From: Cololabis saira
Taxonomy: Eukaryota > Chordata > Actinopteri > Beloniformes > Belonidae
Length of the DNA: 64,000 bases
Reading direction: 5' to 3'
NCBI RefSeq assembly: GCF_033807715.1
Contig: NC_084587.1
Location: 14,179,017 to 14,243,016 of the forward strand
Shown: positions 26,387 through 37,479 of the stretch, piece by piece
Layout: every line of letters begins with the position of its first letter
Position numbering within the stretch: the stretch's first letter is position 1
Notes under the pieces: generated by a model
The model's input: only the letters and a program-made list of their open reading frames with translations
What the model was told of the DNA's origin: nothing
The model's database searches: none
Made by a program: the position numbers and the translations under genes

Positions 26387-27092
26387 TAAAACTCGATTTA
26401 TTTATTCTTAATATATTTTAGGTTTCAAAATGAAAAGGACCTTCTAAAACACTTGATTTTACTGAACCACTTTAAACTATATTTTAAATGAGTTACTGTT
26501 AAAAACGAAAATGACCTTATCCAATTTTAAACTACATCTTATCTGGATTTACTGTATTCATTTGTCCAATGTAAACTGTATTTTAACCTTAGTTACTGTT
26601 AAAATAACGAAAAAGACCTTATAAAACTCGATTTATTTATTCTTAATTTATTTTAGGCTTCAAAATGAAAATGACCTTCTAAAACACTTGATTTTACTGA
26701 ACCACTTTAAACTATATTTTAAATGAGTTACTGTTAAAAACGGAAAGGACCTTATCCAATTTTAAACTACATTTTATCTGGATTTAATGTATTCATTTAT
26801 CCAATGTAAACAGTATTTTAACCTTAGCTACTGTTAAAATAACGAAAAAGACCTTATAAAACTCGATGTATTTATTCTTAATTTACTTTAGGTTTCAAAA
26901 TGAAAATGACCTTCTAAAACACTTGATTTTACTGAACCACTTTAAACTATATTTTAAATGAGTTACTGTTAAAAACGAAAATGACCTTATCCAATTTTAA
27001 ACTACATCTTATCTGGATTTACTGTATTGATTTGTCCAATGTAAACTGTATTTTAACCTTAGTTACTGTTAAAATAACGAAAAAGACCTTAT
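26387..27092. repeat. 235-bp tandem repeat, three copies
   Basis: AAAACTCGAT recurs at 26388, 26623 and 26858, with a fourth, diverged AAAACTCAAT at 27093: exact 235-bp spacing. Units are AT-rich and contain two related halves (AACGAAAATGACCTTAT and CAAAATGAAAATGACCTTC), suggesting an older half-length duplication. Confidence 0.92.
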
Positions 27093-27839
27093 AAAACTCA
27101 ATTTATTTATTCCCTTAAAATAATACCTGAACCCAATTTTACTTTAAAAATCTCAAATTAACCAAAACTCAATTTCTAAACTTATTAACCAAAATAAACC
27201 CCACAAACGATGTACAAACCCAGATATATTTTTCTTTGACATGGCTTCTCTTTATTGAGGCTGAAGCCATCTCCCCTTATTTTCACAAAAGTACAGGATT
27301 CAACCAGTACAAGCTGTCATTGACATGCCCAAGAGCAGCCTGAAGAGGCCACCCAATCTTTACGACTACACCTTTCTCTCATGGTTGTTAAAAACCTCCG
27401 GGTGAAAATCTCAGCCACAATTTGCATACAAACCAAAACAAACCACAAGGCCCCGCCCACGGCTCACAGCCCGCCAATCATAGCCACTGTTACTTTAATA
27501 ATCTAAATACAATTTAAATCTCCTTTTTACTGAAAACTAGGACTTAACTTAGTTTACTCTTTATAAAATTTGAATATACCTTAAAATTCGAAGAAGAGGT
27601 TGTCCTTGCCCGGTGCAAATGACATAAATAAAGTGCGTGGTTTGGTTGTGAAAAAATAGAAGTAATGTTACGTGAACAATAAATCAAACGCTCCCTTCCA
27701 TGCAGTGTGTGTGTCTAGGAAGTAAAGACTGGAACATGCTATTCACAAAAGAACAAATAGTGGGGTTTTACTAATATTTATATCTTACAAATATTTTAAA
27801 AATTACGAAAAAACAATTCGGGACTCAGATTACATCGCT
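27093..27839. other. No gene seen
   Basis: AT-rich sequence, then a mixed stretch (27220-27490) with GGCCCCGCCCACGGCTCACA. No exon or RNA gene can be supported. Confidence 0.4.
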
Positions 27840-27885
27840 ATGTTGGTATCTCCTAAGTCAGTCAGTCAGAAAATGGCAAAGCTGA

Positions 27886-27955
27886 TTCGTGGCTCAGCGG
27901 TAATGTCACCGTCTTTCGTGTGGGAGATTGTGGGATCGATCCCAGCTCAAAGCAA
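27886..27955 (+). mobile_element. tRNA-derived SINE head (candidate)
   Basis: CGTGGCTCAGCGGTAATGTC resembles a tRNA D-arm with pol III A box, and GGGATCGATCCCAGCTC, 40 bases on, resembles the T-arm/B box. It does not fold as an intact tRNA and lies directly upstream of a dispersed repeat, as expected for a SINE. Confidence 0.5.
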
Positions 27956-27984
27956 AGATTATTGTCAGCAATTTGTGTTTTTTT

Positions 27985-30225
27985 TTTTTCATCAACATGT
28001 GCGTCTCCTTCCTGCGACGACGCGCATTGCTTTTCTCATTCAAAAGCGTTAACGTGGCAACACTCGACGCCAAAAAGTGCGCCCCCTTCATCTGATTGGT
28101 CCATATTTGATAGTTCTCCAAAAGTCACCAAATTTTGCACCAAGCCAGGGGATAAATTTGATATTTCATGGTTTGCATGAATGGGCGTGGCCTAATGGCT
28201 CAACAGCGCCCCCTAGAATACTTTTTTCTGCTATCACTTTTGAATGGTTTGACATAGAGAGTCGTGAGTGGTGTCATCGGACTCGGTATTGAGTCCTTGA
28301 CCACAATTGGTGCAAATTAGCCCCGCCCCTTCTTCTGATTGGTTGTCCCGATTTTCTGCTATAACTTTGGAATGGTTTGACATAGAGAGTCGTGGGTGGT
28401 GTCATCAGATTCTGTATGGAGTCCTTGACCTTCATTGGCCTGAATTAGCCCCGCCCCTTCTTCTGATTGGTTGTCCCTTTTTTCTGCTATAACTTTTGAA
28501 TGGTTTGACATAGGAAGTCGTGGGTGGTGTCGTTTCTGATATGCTTATGGGGGGCGGTGGCCGTGAGTGCGAGGGCCCGTTCATCGCTGCTTGCAGCTTT
28601 AATTATTATTATTTTTCTGACGAAAGGAGGGCCTTTTTGCCCCCCTAAACGTGCCCAAAAAGTCACCAAATTTTGCATGCAAGCCAGGCCTGGCGAAAAA
28701 TTTTATATTTAATGGTTTGCATTAATGGGCGCAGCAAAATGGCTCAACAGCGCCCCCTTGAAAACTTTGTGCCTCAAGCCCCACAATACGGTTTGACGTA
28801 CATGCACGAAAATCGGTACACACCTGTATCAGTACACAACTTAAAGAAAAGTCTCTTGGAGTCATGCCCGAAACCAAACAGGATGTCGGCCATTTTGAAT
28901 TAATCGTGTCATTTTGGCGAAATTCATGCCATTCCTTTGGCAGTTAATACGGCCCGAACCGTAACGTGCACCCAAGTGTGTTATACATCAAAATGTGCGT
29001 CTCCATCCTCCGACACCACGCATTACTTTTCTCTTTCAAAAGCGTTACCTTGGCGACGCTAGACGCCAAAAAGCGCGCCCACCCTTCATCTGATTGGTTC
29101 AGACAGAAAAAACTTTGCGCCTCAAGCCCCATAATACGGTTTGACGTACATGAACGAAAATCGGTACACATCTGTATCATGTTGCTACTTAAAGAAAAGT
29201 CTCTTGGCACCATGGCCGAAACCGAACAGGAAGTCGGCCATTTTGAACATTCTGAATTTATCACGTAATTTTGGAGCAATATATGCCATTCCTTCGAGAA
29301 TTAATACGGCCCTAACCGTATCGTGAACCCAGATGTGTTATACATCAAAATGTGCGTCTCCATCCTGCGACTACACGCATTACTTTTCTCTTTCAAAAGT
29401 GTTACCGTGGCGACGCTAGACGCCATAAGGCGCGCCCCCCTTCATCTGATTGGTCCATATTTGATAGTTCCCCAAAAGTCACCAAATCTTGCATGCAAGT
29501 CAGGCCTGGCGATAAATTTGATATTTCATGGTTTGCATTAATGGGCGTGGCCTAACGGCTCAACAGCGCCCCCTAGAATACTTTTATCTGCCATAACTTT
29601 TGAATGGTTTGACATAGGAAGTTGTGGGTGGTGTCATGGGACTCTGTAATGAGTCCTTAAGCTTCGTTGGCCTTAATTAGCCCCGCCCCTTCTTCTGATT
29701 GGTTGTCCTGATTTTCTGCTATAACATTGGAATGGTTTGACATAGAGAGTCCTGGGTGGTGTCATCAGATTCTTTATGGAGTCCTTGACCTTCATTGGCC
29801 AGAATTAGCCCCGCCTCTTCTTCTGATTGGTTGTCCCTTTTTTCTGCTATAACTTTTTAATGGTTTGACATAGGAAGTTGTTGGTGGTGTCATGGGACAT
29901 TGTACTGAGTTCTTAAGCTTCGTTGGCCTTAATTAGTTCCGCCCCTTCTTCTGATTGGTTGTCCCGATTTTCTGCTATAACTTTTGAATGGTTTGACATA
30001 GAGAGTCGTGAGTGGGGTCATCAGATTCTGTAGGGAGTCCTTGACCTTCATTGGCCTGAATTAGCCCCGCCCCTTCTTCTGATTGGTTGTCCCCTTTTTC
30101 TGCTATAACTTTTGAATGGTTTGACATAGGAAGTCGTGGGTGGTGTCTTTTCTGATATGCTTATGGGGGGCGGTGGCTGTGAGTGCGAGGGCCCGTTCAT
30201 CGCTGCTTGCAGCTTTAATTGTTAT
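27985..30225. repeat. Dispersed fish repeat with 128-bp subunits (two to three copies)
   Basis: CCCCGCCCCTTCTTCTGATT recurs at 28321 and 28449, and again at about 29681, 29809, 29937 and 30065: 128-bp spacing each time. Both blocks end with the same tail, GCCCGTTCATCGCTGCTTGC then AGCTTTAATT (about 28575 and 30190). Head segments (CTTTCAAAAGCGTTAC then GGCGACGCTAGACGCC) occur near 28040, 29035 and 29395. No coding capacity. The family is common in fish but not named here. Confidence 0.85.
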
Positions 30226-30485
30226 TATATCTACACAATATCCATATAAATATAGTCTATATAAATACTACGTAAACATGCCTATTACTACATAATTATC
30301 CATATAAGTATATAGAAAATATAAATATTACATAAATATTATATCAATATATAGAAAATATGTCTTGTATTTTATCATATTTTTTTTCCATTTGTAATTC
30401 GTAATTCATAATTCTGATTTAATTGAAAATTGACGCTTTTATGGCATTAATTGTTTGAGACATGGAGTTTCGTCCATCCCTTAAA
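30226..30485. other. AT-rich spacer
   Basis: Repeated TATA/AAATATTACATAAATA text, no exon seen. Confidence 0.4.
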
Positions 30486-30487
30486 TC

Positions 30488-30510
30488 AGTGTTTCCCGAC
30501 CCTGGTCCTC
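30488..30510 (+). mobile_element. hAT-like terminus (partial)
   Basis: CAGTGTTTCCCGACCCTGGT matches the terminal style of hAT elements (CAGTG(T/G)TTCCCAACC). No matching right end was found nearby, so this is a fragment. Confidence 0.4.
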
Positions 30511-30931
30511 CAGTACCTCAACTGCTGTAAAGATTCACATAATTTGCCCATTTCTAACTTTCTAACTAGCTTACGCTTCATTAGCTTGATTTATTTCACC
30601 TGTGCACTCTGGTCCTATTTAAACACATCCCTCACTGTCATTCACTTCCACACGGGGTGGTAGAATAGATAAGAAGTTTATTTTGCACCACAATATATCT
30701 GTAGTTTTGTTTAAACAGTATTTCCCCTTTTTAAGAAATGACAATAATACTCCTATATAATTGAATCTTGTATTCTCTCTTTCAGATAGATCCATGTGTT
30801 TGTCCTTTCCCCCATACACTTCTACCATCCACATCAGCAATAAATATCTAGAGAGTGAAGTCAAGTTTTCACAGTCTTGTTCATGCGCACACTGACCGAT
30901 TTATAGTATAAATCCTGGAGCCTTCCTGTTA

Positions 30932-30973
30932 TTAACCCTTGTACTGTCTTCGGGTCAAAATGACTTAATTCTC
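30932..30973 (+). mobile_element. piggyBac-like element end next to CCTT microsatellite
   Basis: TTAACCCTTGTACTGTCTTC followed by GGGTCAAAATGACTTAATTC. A TTAA followed by CCCTTGT is typical of piggyBac-type termini. The same GGGTCAAAATGACCTAATTC text occurs at 34722 before the next CCTT array. No right terminus seen. Confidence 0.45.
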
Positions 30974-31585
30974 CTTCCTTCCTTCCTTCCTTCCTTCCTT
31001 CCTTCCTTCCTTCCTTCCTTCCTTCCTTCCTTCCTTCCTTCCTTCCTTCCTTCCTTCCTTCCTTCCTTCCTTCCTTCCTTCCTTCCTTCCTTCATTTTTC
31101 CCTTCCTCCCTTCCTTCCTTCCTTCCTTCCTTCCTTCCTTCCTTCCTTCCTTCCTTCCTTCTTTCCTTGTTTTCTTCCTTCCTTCCTCCCCTCCCTCCTT
31201 CCTTCCTTCCTTCCTTCCATATTTCCTTCCTTCCTTCCTTCCTTCCTTCCTTCCTTCTTTTTTCCCTTCCTTCTTTCCTCTTGCTCTCTCCTTCCTTTTC
31301 CTTTCCTCTTTTCTCCCTTCCTTCCTTCCTTCCTTCCTTCCTTCCTTCCTTCCTTCCTTCCTTCCTTCCTTCCTTCCTTCCTTCCTTCCTTCTTTCCTTG
31401 TTTCCTTCCTTCCTTCCTTCCTTCTTTCCTCCCTTCTTTTCTTCCTTCCTTCCTTCCGTCCATCCTTCTTTTCTTCCTTCCTTCCTTCCTTCCTTCCTTC
31501 CTTCCTTCCTTCCTTCCTTCCTTCCTTCCTTCCTTCCTTCCTTCCTTCCTTCCTTCCTTCCTTCCTTCCTTCCTTCCTTCCTTCT
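30974..31585. repeat. (CCTT)n microsatellite
   Basis: About 610 bp of CCTT units with scattered interruptions (TTTTC, CCTCCC). Overlapping open frames (KEGR on minus, LPSF on plus) are artefacts of the 4-bp unit. Confidence 0.98.
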
Positions 31586-32100
31586 TTGTTGTGCTGTACT
31601 GATGGTGGTAATGCCTCCTGCAAAATTAATTTCATAATAATCAAATCTATTTTCCATTGATGGAATAAGAAAAGTCCACAAAATGCCAACGTATGAATGT
31701 GAAATTTTAGACAAATTACTGAACACTCCTTCACTCAACATGCACTGTTACTGTGGAAATATTATGATTTTTATCCGGGAAGTCATCTATTATGTTTAGC
31801 TTTTAAGTATGCTTTTTAAAAGCAGGTGACTTGTTACTGAATATCACATTTTATCTACAGTACAGGACATGACTGTTTTCTTGATTCATGATTCCTTTAT
31901 CTTATAGAACAGCTTGTGCAGACCTCCCCACTCCAATAAGGCCGTTTCTGTCCCTGTTGTCCGTGTTCTCAGACCAGAGAGAATGTTGTTGGTCTGCACA
32001 CTCTCGATAGTGCCCTATAGAAGGTAGTGAGGGTTGGGGTTTGCTCTTCAGCCACCGTAGGAACCGTAGTCTCTGATGTTCCTTCTTCACCAGAGAGGAA
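31586..32100. other. No gene seen
   Basis: Unique-looking DNA. A 68-codon minus open frame at 31902-32108 has a weak look of a decayed element but no recognisable motif. Confidence 0.4.
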
Positions 32101-32482
32101 CACTGCAAAAATCAAAATCTTACCAGGAATATTTGTCTTATTTCTTGTTATAATGTCTCATTTTCAGTCAGAAATCTCATTACACTTAAAACAAGAGTCA
32201 TTACCAGAGAAATAACTTATTTGACAATTTTCACCTGTTTCAAGTAAATTTTCACTTTAAATAAGTAGAAAAATCTGCCAGTGGGACAAGATTTATTTTC
32301 TCATTACAAGCAAAAAAAATCTTGTTCCACATGCAGATTTTTCTTCTTATTTTACTTGAACAGGTGAAAATTTATGTTTTTTTCCAGTGATGAGTCGTGT
32401 TTTAAGTGTAATAAGATTTGTTTTGGACTAAAACTGAGACATTTTAACTAGAAATAAGACAAATATTCTTGTTAAGATTTTG

Positions 32483-33911
32483 GCCCTGTCCCAATACTCC
32501 CCCTACCCCTAGTTTTCATCCCTACCCCTAAATTTTGCCCGTTCCCGTGAGGGTAGTGGTGTCTCAATTCCTCTTTCCACCTAGGGGTAGTGGAGAAAAC
32601 TAGTGTAGTGGCTATGAATCTGTCCCTAAGGAGCGAGTGTTTTCCGATGCTCACTAGCTGATCTAGGGACAGAAAAATTTCCCAGAATGCTTTTCATCGT
32701 CATTTGCGGACTGAATAAAAAAAACAAACATTTCTTATTTTTTAGTGAATAAAATCAATATTTTGAGTTAGTTTCTGCATAAAAATGTGTTTTGATTACA
32801 TTTCTAGCGAGAAATATATATTTTACTTTCATAATATTCACTCAGTGAATGTACATAATCACTCGCTTGCCCATTTGCCGAAGATCACGCCAGAATAAAG
32901 GCTGATTTATGGTTCCGCATTACACCAACGCAGAGCCTACGACGTAGGTTACATAACCTACGCCGTAGGCTCTGCATCGATTTAACGCGGACCCATAAAT
33001 CATCTCCGGATCCGGCAGGCAGAAATCTTGAAATTTTCTGAGCGAATTTCTTAACAGGCGTAGCTACAACTGTTAGATTTCATCTATTAAACCAACATTT
33101 ATCTTCCTAAATGATTTATTTCAGCCAGTGGTAATTCTCCACAGAGCTAGAGGTTTCTCCCCCGGGACGACGGCGCAGGTTGACCCGGCGATCACGTCTG
33201 TTCTCCGGCCGTGAGCTGCTGCTGCATCCCGGACCGGCGGCTCTTATCATCGCCGAAAACATCAGATCAAATTTCTTAACAGGCGTTATTTGGATAAACT
33301 GAGCCCAGGTTGGGAATCTTAACGGTTACTTTTACGCCTGAAAAAATATTAAAACTTAAAGGAGCATGAGGCTCCTTTTAAGAAATGAGACTCTCTAGCG
33401 CCACCCTTCACCACGACGGCCGTTGGGGGTACTGCAGCCAAAGGTGAAGCCGGCACGGGAGAACGGGGAGAACGTGCATGCAGCGTCATGTGACGTCACA
33501 TCCGCCGCCGAGCGCGGGAAATTCGGAGTCCGAATTGCAGCACACAGCCTGTTCAAGGCAACGGAGAGATACGGTAGAGGGCTCATTCTTTTGGGTTTGG
33601 AACGCTTCACCTGACATTATTACTAGAAAACGTAAAACGTATACAGATTTTTTTCATAAATCCTGCCTCAATCCTGCCTCAAGCTCCTTTAATAAAGTGG
33701 CATATTAACAGCGCTACAGCTGAAATTAAAACAGCTTTTGGCTCTCAGCTTCCTGGTTTTAGGGGTGATGCTGAAAGTAGGAGTAGTGGGAGTATTGGGA
33801 CAGGCCCCTGTGAAGATTTCAAGTGCCCTAAAATCTGTCCCTTCTTTTTTAGGGGTAGTGGTAGTGAAGGAGGGCTAGTGGAAGAAAGTAGGGGGTGTAT
33901 TGGGATTGGGC
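32483..33911. mobile_element. MITE-like element (CCCTGTCCCAATAC ends), about 1.4 kb, nested
   Basis: The left CCCTGTCCCAATACTCCCCC is matched by right GTATTGGGATTGGGCC in reverse complement; a second inverted pair, CCCTACCCCTA and TAGGGGTAGTGG, lies inside. It interrupts the CACTGCAAAAA palindrome and itself contains a CGCGTTA-family MITE and a GC-rich segment (33130-33250). The sequence CTTAACAGGCGT is present twice (33050 and 33280). Confidence 0.65.
32898..33006. mobile_element. Palindromic MITE (CGCGTTA family), copy 2
   Basis: GCTGATTTATGGTTCCGCAT at the left and ATTTAACGCGGACCCATAAA at the right, with AGCCTACGACGTAGG and CCTACGCCGTAGGCT arms. Third-level nest. Confidence 0.8.
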
Positions 33912-34184
33912 CTTTGAGTTTTTGCAGTGAAGTGTGCAGGCCCCGGGACGACTGTAGCCTGAGCCTCTAGGAACTTGGTGCTTTGTTCAGTCTCTGCAGC
34001 AGATCCATCATCCACTGATGTAGACTGGCTCATGTGTGTACTGCTCCTTTCTGAAATCAATCACCCATTATTTTATTTACTTGATGTTCAGAGCAAGTTG
34101 GTTGTCACGGCACCATTCTGCCAAAAACTCCACCTCCTTTCTGTGAGCGCTCTCCTGGTTGTTTTGGATTAGACCCAAGGTGTC

Positions 34185-34480
34185 TTACAGTAACTTGTTT
34201 GATCCCATTTCTATTTCTTTGTGCTTTTGAGTTTCCATTTTACATTTTCCAGGCCTTGATTTTTCTGACTTGGCACTTTTGACATCTTGGTGTGGTCTTC
34301 CTGTATTTCCACAGTGTTTGTACTCGGTGCGATTTTTAGACACAGCCATCTGGGAACAACCAACATCTTCTGCGAGTCTCTGTGTCGAATTACTGCCTTG
34401 AGGGCGTTTTATAAGCCGCCTCATTGTTTCAGCTGACAGCGCTCTTGTTTTCTGTCAGCCAGCCGCGCTCAACGGTTCAT
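34185..34480 (-). pseudogene. Tc1/mariner-like transposase N-terminal fragment
   Basis: The minus strand encodes an HTH-like stretch, RLAEDVGCSQMAVSK followed by YKHCGNTGRPHQD, characteristic of Tc1-like transposases (paired-like DNA-binding domain and GRPR-like hook). The remaining catalytic DDE part is not present in frame, so this is a fossil. Confidence 0.7.
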
Positions 34481-34741
34481 TAAGATCTGCAAGCTGTAGA
34501 CTTATTTACACTTTTGTGAAGAGGCTGGTTTTTGAAATGCAAAGTTGCAAAATGATTTTCCTAGACCAATAAAAAACCCAAAACAACAAAACCATACAAA
34601 TTGTTATTGCATTGTTAAATACAAAAGCTTTGTTTCTTAAAAATGTTGTATTTTTACTTTTTTGTCTATTATTGAACAGCTAAACAAACATATTCTGAGG
34701 CGAGACCAGTGATACTGTCTTTGGGTCAAAATGACCTAATT

Positions 34742-35108
34742 CTCCTGTTCCTTCTTTCCTCCTGCTCTCTCCTTCCCTCTCCCTTCCTCTTTTCTCCCTC
34801 CCTCCCTTCCTTCCTACCTTCCTTCTTTCCTCCCTTCCTTCCTCCCTCCCTTTCTTCCTTCCTTCCTTCCTTCCTCCCTCCCTTCCTTCCTTCCGTCCTT
34901 CCTTCCTTCCTTCCTTCCTTCCTTCCTTCCTTCCTTCCTTCCTTCCTTCCTTCCTTCCTTCCTTCCTTCCTTCCTTCCTTCCTTCCTTCCTTCCTTCCTT
35001 CTTTTCTCCCTTCCTTCCTTCCTTCCTTCCATCCTTCTTTTCTCCCTTCTTTCCTCTCTCCCTTCCTTCCTTCCTTCCTACCTTCCTTCTTTTCTCCCTT
35101 CCTTCCTT
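34742..35108. repeat. (CCTT)n microsatellite
   Basis: Impure CCTT tract with CTCC and TTTTCTCC interruptions. Confidence 0.97.
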
Positions 35109-35351
35109 TAAACTTGCCCATTCACTTTGACCGGTCACCACACACTACCTCCCACCATACTGTTCTGTTATCTGTACTGTTGCTCCTTGATTGTCTAATT
35201 GTATGTATTGTGTATGTGTGTATGTATTATAATTTCTACTGTATTATTATTGTATTTCCTTTATTGTATTGTTTTGTTTTTATTCTGTAAGGTGACCTTG
35301 GGTGACATGAAAGGCGCCGTTAAATAAAATGAATTATTATTATTATTATTA
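35109..35351 (+). mobile_element. LINE 3' tail fragment (candidate)
   Basis: Ends TGACATGAAAGGCGCCGTTA then AATAAAATGAATTATTATTA. A GGCGC-TTAAATAAAA tail followed by (TTA)n is the 3' signature of many fish LINEs. The body upstream is too short to assign. Confidence 0.5.
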
Positions 35352-37018
35352 CCTTCCTTCCTTCCTTCCTTCCTTCCTTCCCTTCCTTCCTTCCTTCCTT
35401 CCTTCCTTCCTTCCTTCCTTCCTTCCTTCCTTCCTTCCTTCCTTCCTTCCTTCCTTCCTTCCTTCTTTTCTCCCTTCCTTCCTTCCTTCCTTCCATCCTT
35501 CTTTTCTCCCTTCTTTCCTCCCTCCCTTCCTTCCTTCCTTCCTTCCTTCCTTCCTTCCTTCCTTCCTTCCTTCCTTCCTTCCTTCCTTCCTTCCTTCCTT
35601 CCTTCCTACCTTCCTTCCTTCCTTCCTCCCTTCCTTCCTCCCTCCCTTCCTTCCTTCCTTCCTTCCTTCCTTCCTTCCTTCATTCCTTCCTTCCTTCTAT
35701 CCTTCTTTTCTCCCTTCCTTCCTCCTCCTCCCTCCCTTCCTTCCTTCCTTCCTTCCTTCCTTCCTTCCTTCCTTCCTTCCTTCCTTCCTTCCTTCCTTCC
35801 TTCCTTCCTTCCTTCCTTCCTTCCTTCCTTCCTTCTTTCCTCCCTTCCTTCCTCCCTCCCTTTCTTCCTTCCTTCCTTCCTTCCTTCCTTCTTTTCTCCC
35901 TTCCTTCCTTCCTACCTTCCTTCCTTCCTTCCTTCCTCCCTTCCTTCCTCCCTCCCTTCCTTCCTTCCTTCCTTCCTTCCTTCCTTCCTTCCTTCCTTCA
36001 TTCCTTCCTTCCTTCCTCCCTCCCTCCCTCCCTCCCTTCCTTCCTACCTTCCTTCTTTCCTCCCTTCCTTCCTCCCTCCCTTTCTTCCTTCCTTCCTTCC
36101 TTCCTTCCGTCCTTCCTTCCTTCCTTCCTTCCTTCCTTCCTACCTTCTTTCCTCCCTCCCTTCCTTCCTTCTTTTCTCCCTTCCTTCTTTTCTCCCTTCC
36201 TTCCTTCCTTCCTTCCTTCCTTCCTTCCTTACTTCCTTCCTTCTTTCCTCCCTTCCTTCCTTCCTTCCTTCCTTCCTTATTTTCTCCCTTCCTTCCTTCC
36301 TTCCTTCCATCCTTCTTTTCTCCCTTCTTTCCTTCCTTCCTTCTTTCCTTCTTTTCTCCCTTCCTTCCTCCCTCCCTTCCTTCCTTCCTACCTTCCTTCT
36401 TTTCTCCCTCCTTCCTTCCTTCCTTCCTTCCTTCCTTCCTTCCTTCCTTCCTTCCTTCCTTCCTTCCTTCCTTCCTTCCTTCCTTCCTTCCTTCCTTCCT
36501 ACCTTCCTTCTTTTCTCCCTTCCTTCCATCCTTCTTTTCTCCCTTCTTTCCTCCCTCCCTTCCTTCCTTCCTACCTTCCTTCTTTTCTCCCTTCCTTCCT
36601 TCCTTCCTTCCTTCCTTCCTTCCTTCCTTCCTTCCTTCCTTCCTTCCTTCCTTCCTTCCTTCCTTCCTTCCTTCCTTCCTTCCTTCCTTCCTTCTTTTCT
36701 CCCTTCCTTCCATCCTTCTTTTCTCCCTTCTTTCCTCTCTCCCTTCCTTCCTTCCTTCCTACCTTCCTTCTTTTCTCCCTTCCTTCCTACCTTCCTTCCT
36801 TCCTTCCTTCCTTCCTTCCTTCCTTCCTTCCTTCCTTCCTTCCTTCCTTCCTTCCTTCCTTCCTTCCTTCCTTCCTTCCTTCCTTCCTTCCTTCTTTTCT
36901 CCCTTCCTTCCTTCCTTCCTTCCTTCCTTCCTTCCTTCCTTCCTTCCTTCCTTCCTTCCTTCCTTCCTTCCTTCCTTCCTTCCTTCCTTCCTTCCATCTT
37001 TCTTTTCTCCCTTCTTCT
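35352..37018. repeat. (CCTT)n microsatellite, 1.67 kb
   Basis: Very long CCTT tract with repeated higher-order interruptions (CTTTTCTCCC, CCATCC, CCTACC). The 596-codon plus open frame over it (LPSF repeats) is an artefact. Confidence 0.98.
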
Positions 37019-37478
37019 CTTCCTCCTCCCTTGACCCGGAGACAGCACCAGGGTTAGTAAATGCAGTGAGCTCTCTGGATGCAGATGTATTAATCAGTGG
37101 ACCTGTACCAGCCGTCTGAGGAGGCGAGGACAGATTCAGCAGGTTGTTGGCACTGATTAAATGGCTTTTATCGGCATGTGCTGACTCGCATCTTTTTGGG
37201 TTAATTTGACCAAATCAAGGTTGACACTGTTCACCTCCAACATATTTTACTTCCTGCGTCATCCATCTGTGCCAAGGCTGAGATAAACGAGGAGTTATCT
37301 CCTACGGAAACCTTGAGCAGGAGCTACTTCTGCCCCCACCGAGGGGAGAGCTTCGAAAAGGAGAGATATCAGAGGAAAGCAGAAGAGTCCTTCTTTGCCT
37401 CCAACCCTCTCAAAACCACCAACGACCAGGACCTTCTCCTTTTTTTCTTTTTAAATTTCTGTACTTATACCGAAGGAG
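37019..37478 (+). other. Exon-like sequence of unknown origin
   Basis: Two short stretches read like protein: 37030-37117 (DPETAPGLVNAVSS) and 37280-37440 (SRSYFCPHRGESFEKERYQ). They lie just 5' of a LINE endonuclease fragment, so they could be part of its first open frame or a captured exon. Stops separate them. No family recognised. Confidence 0.3.
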
Positions 37479-37479
37479 A

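Larger units (their letters stand above)
32102..33931. mobile_element. Palindromic MITE (CACTGCAAAAA ends) split by a later insertion
   Basis: The left end CACTGCAAAAATCAAAATCT (32102) pairs with the right end TTTTTGCAGTG (33921-33931). Between 32102 and 32480 both arms of the palindrome are visible (ATATTTGTCTTATTTCTTG against AAATAAGACAAATATTCTTG). After ...AAGATTTTGG a foreign element intervenes, and the last bases resume at about 33912. Confidence 0.75.

Noticed and set aside
27886..27955. Functional tRNA gene
   Set aside because: A- and B-box-like segments are present but stems do not pair as in a tRNA; better read as a SINE head.
30955..31741. KEGR and LPSF repetitive open frames (also 34680-37119)
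   Set aside because: Translations of the CCTT microsatellite; any 4-bp repeat without stop gives these in all frames.
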